Shown: piece after piece, positions 52,869 to 57,518 of the stretch
Numbering within the stretch: position 1 is the first letter of the stretch
Layout of the letters: every line of letters begins with the position of its first letter
Assembly (NCBI GenBank): GCA_027622005.1
Contig: JAQBZH010000015.1
Coordinates: 1-57,518, forward strand
Length of the DNA: 57,518 nt
Direction of reading: 5' to 3'
Source: Bacteroidota bacterium
GTDB taxonomy: Bacteria > Bacteroidota > Rhodothermia > Rhodothermales > UBA10348
Notes under the pieces: model-generated
What the model was told of the DNA's origin: nothing
The model's input: the letters and a program-made list of their open reading frames with translations, nothing else
Database searches by the model: none
Position numbers and translations under genes: made by a program

Positions 52869-54005
52869 ATGCATTCTAAAATCTTTGCCGAACGATTTTT
52901 ATGGTTGATGATTTGCGTCGGTGGCCTTTTGGGCTGTTCCAGTCAAGACACTGAACCGATATCGGTGACGGAAACTGCTTTCAAGGTCGAAAACGTGTTT
53001 CTGATTACGTTGGACGGATTTCGGTGGGAAGAAATGTTCTCGGGGGTAGACCCGTGGCTGATGAACAACCCCGATTACACTTCGGATTTGAAGGAAATAA
53101 GCGCTAGCTATTGGTTCGAAACACCCCAGGAGCGCCGTGCGGCTTTGATGCCCTTTTTCTGGGGCGTGATTGCAAAGGAGGGGCAACTTTTTGGAAACCG
53201 GACCCTCGGGAGCGAAGTCAATGTGTCTAACGATCAGGTTTTTTCATACCCGGGGTACAACGAGATTCTGACCGGTTTTGCCGACTCCACGATTACCAGC
53301 AACGACAAAATTCCGAATCACAACATCACCGTTCTGGAGTGGTTGAATGCCCAACCCGATTTTCAAGGGAAAGTGGCTGCTTTCGGTTCGTGGGACGTGT
53401 TTCCGTATATCATCAATGAAGAACGAAGTGGTGTACCGGTCAATGCTGGATTTGAAAGCGCCAATACAGATCTAACCGAGCGCGAAATCTGGCTAAATCA
53501 GATGCAATCGGAGACGCCTTCGCCGTGGGCAACCGTCCGACTCGACGTATTCACGCACAATTTTGCGCTGGAATACGCCCGTAAAGCCCACCCTCGAATG
53601 GTTTACGTTTCGTACGGCGAAACCGACGATTTTGCGCACGACAAAGACTATGACCAGTACCTTCGGTCGGCGCATCGAACCGATCAAATGATCGCGGACT
53701 TGTGGAATTTTGTGCAGTCTGACCCGGTTTACAAAGGCAAAACGGCGTTTGTGATTACCACCGACCACGGTCGGGGCTCGGAAGACCGTTGGATTGGTCA
53801 CGGTATCGACTGGAAAGGCTCCGAGCAGATATGGATGGCCTTGATTGGGCCAGGAATTGAGGGAACGGGTGAAGCAACCAGTGAAGCAACCGGTGAAGCT
53901 CGTTCCGGGCGATTGTACCAAAATCAAATAGCCGCAACGGTGGCCGGGTTGCTCGGAAAAGACTATCAAAACCGAGTTCCGGTCGGTGTGTCGGTGCTTA
54001 AATAG
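52869..54005 (+). CDS. Alkaline-phosphatase-superfamily lipoprotein
   Basis: A 378-residue lipoprotein (lipobox GLLGC, Cys23) of the phosphodiesterase/sulfatase superfamily. NVFLITLDGFRWEEMFSG holds the first metal Asp, VFSYPGYNEILTG the probable nucleophile region (Ser/Tyr in place of the usual Thr), VSYGETDDFAHD the Asp/His pair, and VITTDHGRG (about 297) the second-metal Asp-His. It lies 39 bases after the PhoD-like gene and is probably co-expressed with it for phosphate or sulfate release at the cell surface. A 12-bp triplicate (53869-53904) encodes GEAT, SEAT, GEAR. Confidence 0.75.
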   Translation: MHSKIFAERFLWLMICVGGLLGCSSQDTEPISVTETAFKVENVFLITLDGFRWEEMFSGVDPWLMNNPDYTSDLKEISASYWFETPQERRAALMPFFWGVIAKEGQLFGNRTLGSEVNVSNDQVFSYPGYNEILTGFADSTITSNDKIPNHNITVLEWLNAQPDFQGKVAAFGSWDVFPYIINEERSGVPVNAGFESANTDLTEREIWLNQMQSETPSPWATVRLDVFTHNFALEYARKAHPRMVYVSYGETDDFAHDKDYDQYLRSAHRTDQMIADLWNFVQSDPVYKGKTAFVITTDHGRGSEDRWIGHGIDWKGSEQIWMALIGPGIEGTGEATSEATGEARSGRLYQNQIAATVAGLLGKDYQNRVPVGVSVLK

Positions 54006-54036
54006 GCTCCACGGCGTCCTTTGAGGGCTCTCTTTC

Positions 54037-54891
54037 CTAAAGGTCTTCCAGCGGCCTTGGATGAGCGATTTCTGGCCCTCGAGGACCTAAAATCACGCTG
54101 CTGAGGCTGACCACCGGGTCGTGCTCAAAAAACAACTGCCAATTTTCGCGAATGGCTTGATCCAAAAGGCGTGCTTTTTCGTCGATCGTGGTCAAGGGCC
54201 ACAAATCATAGCCCATATTCCATGCGGGTAAAAGGTGAGCGTGGGTCGGTAATAAGTCAGCAGTGTATAAGAGCGATTGGCCACCTGCGTGCACGCGAAC
54301 GAGTTGCATAGCCCGCGTATGACCATCAACCGGAATCACTTCAATTCCAGGAAATAAGTCAAATCGTCCTTCAATCAGGTTAAGCTGCCCTGATGACGCC
54401 AAGGGCAACAGGTTGTCGGGCAAAAACGACGCTTTTTCACGGGCATTTCCGATCTCTGCCCATTCCCAATGCGCCTTCTGGACATGAAAAGTCGCGTTCT
54501 TGAAAGCTACTTCCAGCCGGCCATTCACGCGCTGAGTGCTCCCTCCGCAGTGATCAAAGTGCAGATGGGTAAGGATCACATCGGTCACGTCATCCTTCGA
54601 AAAACCGAGAGCAAACAAGGACCGAGTCAAATCCTCGGAGTCGTTATCTAGCGAATAAATCGAGGCGAACTTTTCGTCGTATTTGTCCCCGATTCCATTA
54701 TCAACCAAAATCAGCTGACTTCCGCTTTCGATGAGGAGGCAGCGCGCGTTAAGTGGAATGCGATTGAGCTCGTCTGGAGCTATTTGTTTTTGCCAAAGCG
54801 GCTTCGGAACGATGCCAAACATGGCGCCACCATCCAGGCCGAATCGACCGGTTTCAATGGTGTAGAGCTCGTAAGGACCAATTGATGCCAT
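54037..54891 (-). CDS. MBL-fold metallo-hydrolase
   Basis: A 284-residue metallo-beta-lactamase fold hydrolase without signal peptide. The zinc motif HLHFDHCGG is near residue 109, the third His is in VDGHTRAMQ (about 198), the bridging Asp in LLYTADLLP (about 213) and the last His in FFEHDP near 259. The pattern is that of lactonase-like or general MBL hydrolases; no beta-lactamase signature. It is convergent with the lipoprotein gene and divergent from the FAD/Fe-S dehydrogenase gene, 162 bases apart; the substrate is not visible. Confidence 0.8.
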   Translation of the reverse strand: MASIGPYELYTIETGRFGLDGGAMFGIVPKPLWQKQIAPDELNRIPLNARCLLIESGSQLILVDNGIGDKYDEKFASIYSLDNDSEDLTRSLFALGFSKDDVTDVILTHLHFDHCGGSTQRVNGRLEVAFKNATFHVQKAHWEWAEIGNAREKASFLPDNLLPLASSGQLNLIEGRFDLFPGIEVIPVDGHTRAMQLVRVHAGGQSLLYTADLLPTHAHLLPAWNMGYDLWPLTTIDEKARLLDQAIRENWQLFFEHDPVVSLSSVILGPRGPEIAHPRPLEDL

Positions 54892-55053
54892 AATTTTGAA
54901 CAGGTTTGTCAGGCTTTTTGTAAGATAGCTCGCATGATCTAGTGGATCAGTGAAGAAGTTGGGTGCTAAACGATGTATTTTCGGTTGCGCTGCGGTCCGA
55001 AGATCGTTTTACGTTTGCCGCGGCGGATCGACCCTTCACCAACAACCATCTGT

Positions 55054-57518
55054 ATGTCCGTAAAAGCCTGTCTAGAACATCTGAAAGCGATACTTCCAGG
55101 ATCTGTTCGGGACGATGACTACATGCGCGCCTTGTACAGTACGGATGCCAGTATCTATCAAGTGACACCGCTCGCCGTGGTGGTTCCACGACATAGAGAT
55201 GAGGTCCAGGCCGTGATGGAAGCGGCCCATCAGTTTGGGGTGCCAGTAACGGCCCGATCGGCCGGGAGTAGTTTGGCGGGCCAGGCCATTAATCGGTCGA
55301 TTATGGTCGATTTTACCAAACATCTGGACTCGATCATTGACTTTGACCCGGTTGGTAAAACCGTCACGGTGGAGCCAGGCGTGGTTCTGGACCGATTGAA
55401 TGCCTATTTAAAACCCCACGGGTTGCTTTTTGGGCCTGATCCAGCCAGCTCCAACAGAGCGGCTATGGGAGGGATCATTTCGAACAACGCGACCGGTAGC
55501 CATTCCATTTGTTATGGTATGTCGGCCGATCATGTGGACTCGATGGACGTTCTGCTTGCCGACGGCACGCGGGCCCATTTTTCCAATTTGACGGCGGAAG
55601 AATTTAAACGGAACGCGGCAAGGCCGGGTCTCGAGGGACAGATTTACGCAGGGCTGAGTGGCCTCATTGGGAACGAAGAAAACCTTCGCATTATCCAAGA
55701 GCACACGCCCCGGCATTGGCGGCGTAGCGGAGGGTACAATCTGGATCGATTGGTACAGGAAGGACTTTCGTTTAGAATGCCACAGCCAGAAGGGCTGAAT
55801 CTGGCCCGCATGGTCAGCGGCGCGGAAGGAACCCTCGCAGTCATCGAAAAGCTGAAACTCGGCCTCGTGCCGCTACCGAAGAAAACAGCGCTTGCGGTGG
55901 TTCACTTTGAAGACGTGGGGCGGGCCTTGGAATCGGTCCAGGTGTTGTTGGAACAGGACCCCTCGGCGGTCGAACTGCTGGACTATTTGGGGCTCTCGAT
56001 GTGCCGGCAATCCCCCATGTGGCGAAGAAAACTGGAGACGTTTGTCGAAGGCGAGCCAAATTGTGTTTTGTTGACTGAGTTTCAGGGAGAGTCAGATCTC
56101 GAACTCGCGCACAAGGTGGAGGAATTTATTGCATTTGTAAGGCGTCGAGGGGTGGGGGCGGGTGCGATTGTGCCCGTTTTGACTGCTGCAGGCCAGGCGG
56201 ACGTATGGAACGTTCGAAAAATGGGGTTGGGCTTCTTGATGAGCGTCCGCGGAGATCATAAACCGATTCCTTTTATCGAAGACGCGGCCGTTCCGGTCGA
56301 ACATTTGGCTGAGTACGTGACCACTGTAGAAAAATTTTGTAATAGCTTAGGTCTTAAAGTGGCTTATTACGCCCATGCCAGCGCGGGTTGTATTCATATT
56401 CGTCCGATTGTGAACACGAAATCGGCCCGAGAACTAGCCTTATTGCCTGAAATTGGGGCGTTTTCGATCTCTCTTTTGAAAGGATTTGGGGGCTCCCTTT
56501 CGAGTGAGCACGGTGATGGGCGGGCTAGAAGTTCGTTCAACAAGATGTTTTTTGGTGATGAATTATATGGCCTGTACACCCAAACCAAGTCGATTTTTGA
56601 CCCGAAGGGCATTTTAAACCCGGGAATGGTGACGGGTGCAGCGCCCATGACCGAGGACATGCGACACGGTCCGACCTACCGGACCATGAAGCTGAAAACT
56701 AATTTGGATTTTTCGGATGAATTGGGGTATGCAGCCGCGGTCGAGATGTGTAACGGCGCCGGTGTGTGTAAAAAGGTTGACTCGGGCACGATGTGTCCAA
56801 GCTACATGGCCACGAAAGAGGAAGAACATTCTACCCGGGGCCGGGCCAACGCCCTCCGGAACGTACTTTCTGGCAATTTGGCTGCTTCAGAACTCCACGG
56901 AAAGCGCCTGTATGAGACTATGGACTTGTGCTTGCAGTGCAAGGCGTGTGCCTCGGAGTGCCCGTCTTCGGTAGACTTGGCGAAAATCAAGGTGGAGTTC
57001 CTAGATCAGTATTACAAAGTAAACGGCACTCCGCTGAGGGCTAAGTTTTTTGCGGGGGTGGCGGCGCAGTCGCGCCGCTTTAGCGGCCGGACTGCGCCGC
57101 TCATCAACCGTCTATCTAGTGGCAAAGCGGCGAAATGGGCCCTCGAAAAGGTGATGGGCGTGTCCCGCCACCGGAGCCTTCCACCGTTCGCAAAAGTACC
57201 GTTTGACCAATGGTTTAAGTCCAGGCCTAAGGGTCAGACTACTGCGAAAGAGCCTATTGTCCTGTTCAACGACACGTTTAACACGTATAATTACCCCGAA
57301 GTGGCCATTGCGGCAACGCTCGTACTTGAAGCGGCGGGTTTTGAAGTGATCCTTCCGGGGCATCGATGCTGCGGGCGCCCTCAAATCTCAAAAGGATTGA
57401 TTGATGAAGCACGTCAGTCCGCTTCCGAAACGCTCGACTCGTTAATGCCCTACGTTCAGAAAGGGATGACGGTCGTGGGGCTTGAGCCGAGCTGTGTTTT
57501 GAGTTTTGGCGATGAATA
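55054..57518 (+). CDS. FAD-linked dehydrogenase with Fe-S domains (GlcD/YdiJ-like), cut by window end
   Basis: Starts at ATG 55054 and is open to the end of the window, at least 821 residues. FAD-binding PCMH domain: PVTARSAGSSLAGQAI near 72-87 and DPASSNRAAMGGIISNNATG. Then the FAD-oxidase C-terminal domain (SSEHGDGRARSSF, IFDPKGILNPGMV), two 4Fe-4S regions (CNGAGVCKK with MCPSY, and CLQCKACASECPS), and the first CCG block (HRCCGRPQ). This is the layout of the large D-2-hydroxyglutarate/D-lactate dehydrogenases such as E. coli YdiJ (about 1,000 residues). Likely oxidises a D-2-hydroxy acid and passes electrons to the quinone pool. Confidence 0.88.
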   Translation, partial: MSVKACLEHLKAILPGSVRDDDYMRALYSTDASIYQVTPLAVVVPRHRDEVQAVMEAAHQFGVPVTARSAGSSLAGQAINRSIMVDFTKHLDSIIDFDPVGKTVTVEPGVVLDRLNAYLKPHGLLFGPDPASSNRAAMGGIISNNATGSHSICYGMSADHVDSMDVLLADGTRAHFSNLTAEEFKRNAARPGLEGQIYAGLSGLIGNEENLRIIQEHTPRHWRRSGGYNLDRLVQEGLSFRMPQPEGLNLARMVSGAEGTLAVIEKLKLGLVPLPKKTALAVVHFEDVGRALESVQVLLEQDPSAVELLDYLGLSMCRQSPMWRRKLETFVEGEPNCVLLTEFQGESDLELAHKVEEFIAFVRRRGVGAGAIVPVLTAAGQADVWNVRKMGLGFLMSVRGDHKPIPFIEDAAVPVEHLAEYVTTVEKFCNSLGLKVAYYAHASAGCIHIRPIVNTKSARELALLPEIGAFSISLLKGFGGSLSSEHGDGRARSSFNKMFFGDELYGLYTQTKSIFDPKGILNPGMVTGAAPMTEDMRHGPTYRTMKLKTNLDFSDELGYAAAVEMCNGAGVCKKVDSGTMCPSYMATKEEEHSTRGRANALRNVLSGNLAASELHGKRLYETMDLCLQCKACASECPSSVDLAKIKVEFLDQYYKVNGTPLRAKFFAGVAAQSRRFSGRTAPLINRLSSGKAAKWALEKVMGVSRHRSLPPFAKVPFDQWFKSRPKGQTTAKEPIVLFNDTFNTYNYPEVAIAATLVLEAAGFEVILPGHRCCGRPQISKGLIDEARQSASETLDSLMPYVQKGMTVVGLEPSCVLSFGDE

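Overview
The window is a gene-dense bacterial chromosome segment of about 50% GC by eye. Gene content points to the Bacteroidota/Rhodothermota side of the FCB group: an arginine operon with the N-acylornithine type of transcarbamylase instead of ornithine transcarbamylase, two DUF5916 outer-membrane proteins, DUF4252, GH95, many secreted lipoproteins and a short ExbB-like protein. The two promoters that can be read with some confidence (before the arg leader and before lexA) look like ordinary sigma-70 promoters (TTGATA/TATTAT and TTGACA/TAATAT) rather than the TTTG/TAnnTTTG type of Bacteroides. This favours a deep lineage such as Rhodothermia or Balneolia, but that is inference. No rRNA, tRNA, CRISPR array, transposase, phage gene or replication origin was seen.

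Region 1 (1-4048) is the end of a leucine operon: leuB (cut by the window start), leuA, leuC and leuD, the last starting at a TTG that overlaps the leuC stop. Region 2 (4083-13045) is a complete arginine operon: promoter, a 31-codon leader with an Arg cluster (residues 12-16 are RRRIR), mutually exclusive RNA stems, an intrinsic terminator, then argG, an unidentified P-loop protein, argC, argD, argF', argB, argE and argH, mostly joined by 4-8 nt overlaps. There is no argA/GNAT or argJ in the operon, and the residues that set acyl-group choice in ArgF' are unusual.

Region 3 (13121-24293): two tandem DUF5916 barrel proteins on the minus strand; a possible 30-residue membrane peptide; a transaldolase and a beta-CASP nuclease; a 16-residue-repeat surface protein whose C-terminus is displaced by a frameshift at a run of six G; an iron alcohol dehydrogenase; and a CtpA-type protease. 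Region 4 (24544-31417) is a long plus-strand cluster that looks like an envelope maintenance or stress locus: ECF sigma factor, anti-sigma factor, DUF4252, LemA, TPM-domain protein, TPR protein, LysM/RlpA-like protein, CPBP protease, HtpX, site-2 protease and a 50-residue membrane protein.

Region 5 (31440-38368): a helix-hairpin-helix membrane protein, recO, lexA with a recognisable promoter and overlapping inverted-repeat operator, a MalS-like GH13 protein in which all catalytic residues are replaced, and aconitase. Region 6 (38641-57518) is mostly secreted hydrolases and catabolic genes: a beta-propeller lipoprotein, an amidohydrolase, a GH95 fucosidase, a broken DUF3224 gene, an SGNH hydrolase with a mini-ExbB protein, an M1 aminopeptidase fused in an operon with both subunits of aconitase X, ApbE, two phosphatase-type lipoproteins, an MBL-fold hydrolase, and a large FAD/Fe-S dehydrogenase cut by the window end.

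The strongest candidates for something new are the arginine attenuator, the P-loop protein inside the arginine operon, the catalytically dead MalS-like protein, and the homopolymer frameshift in the repeat protein.
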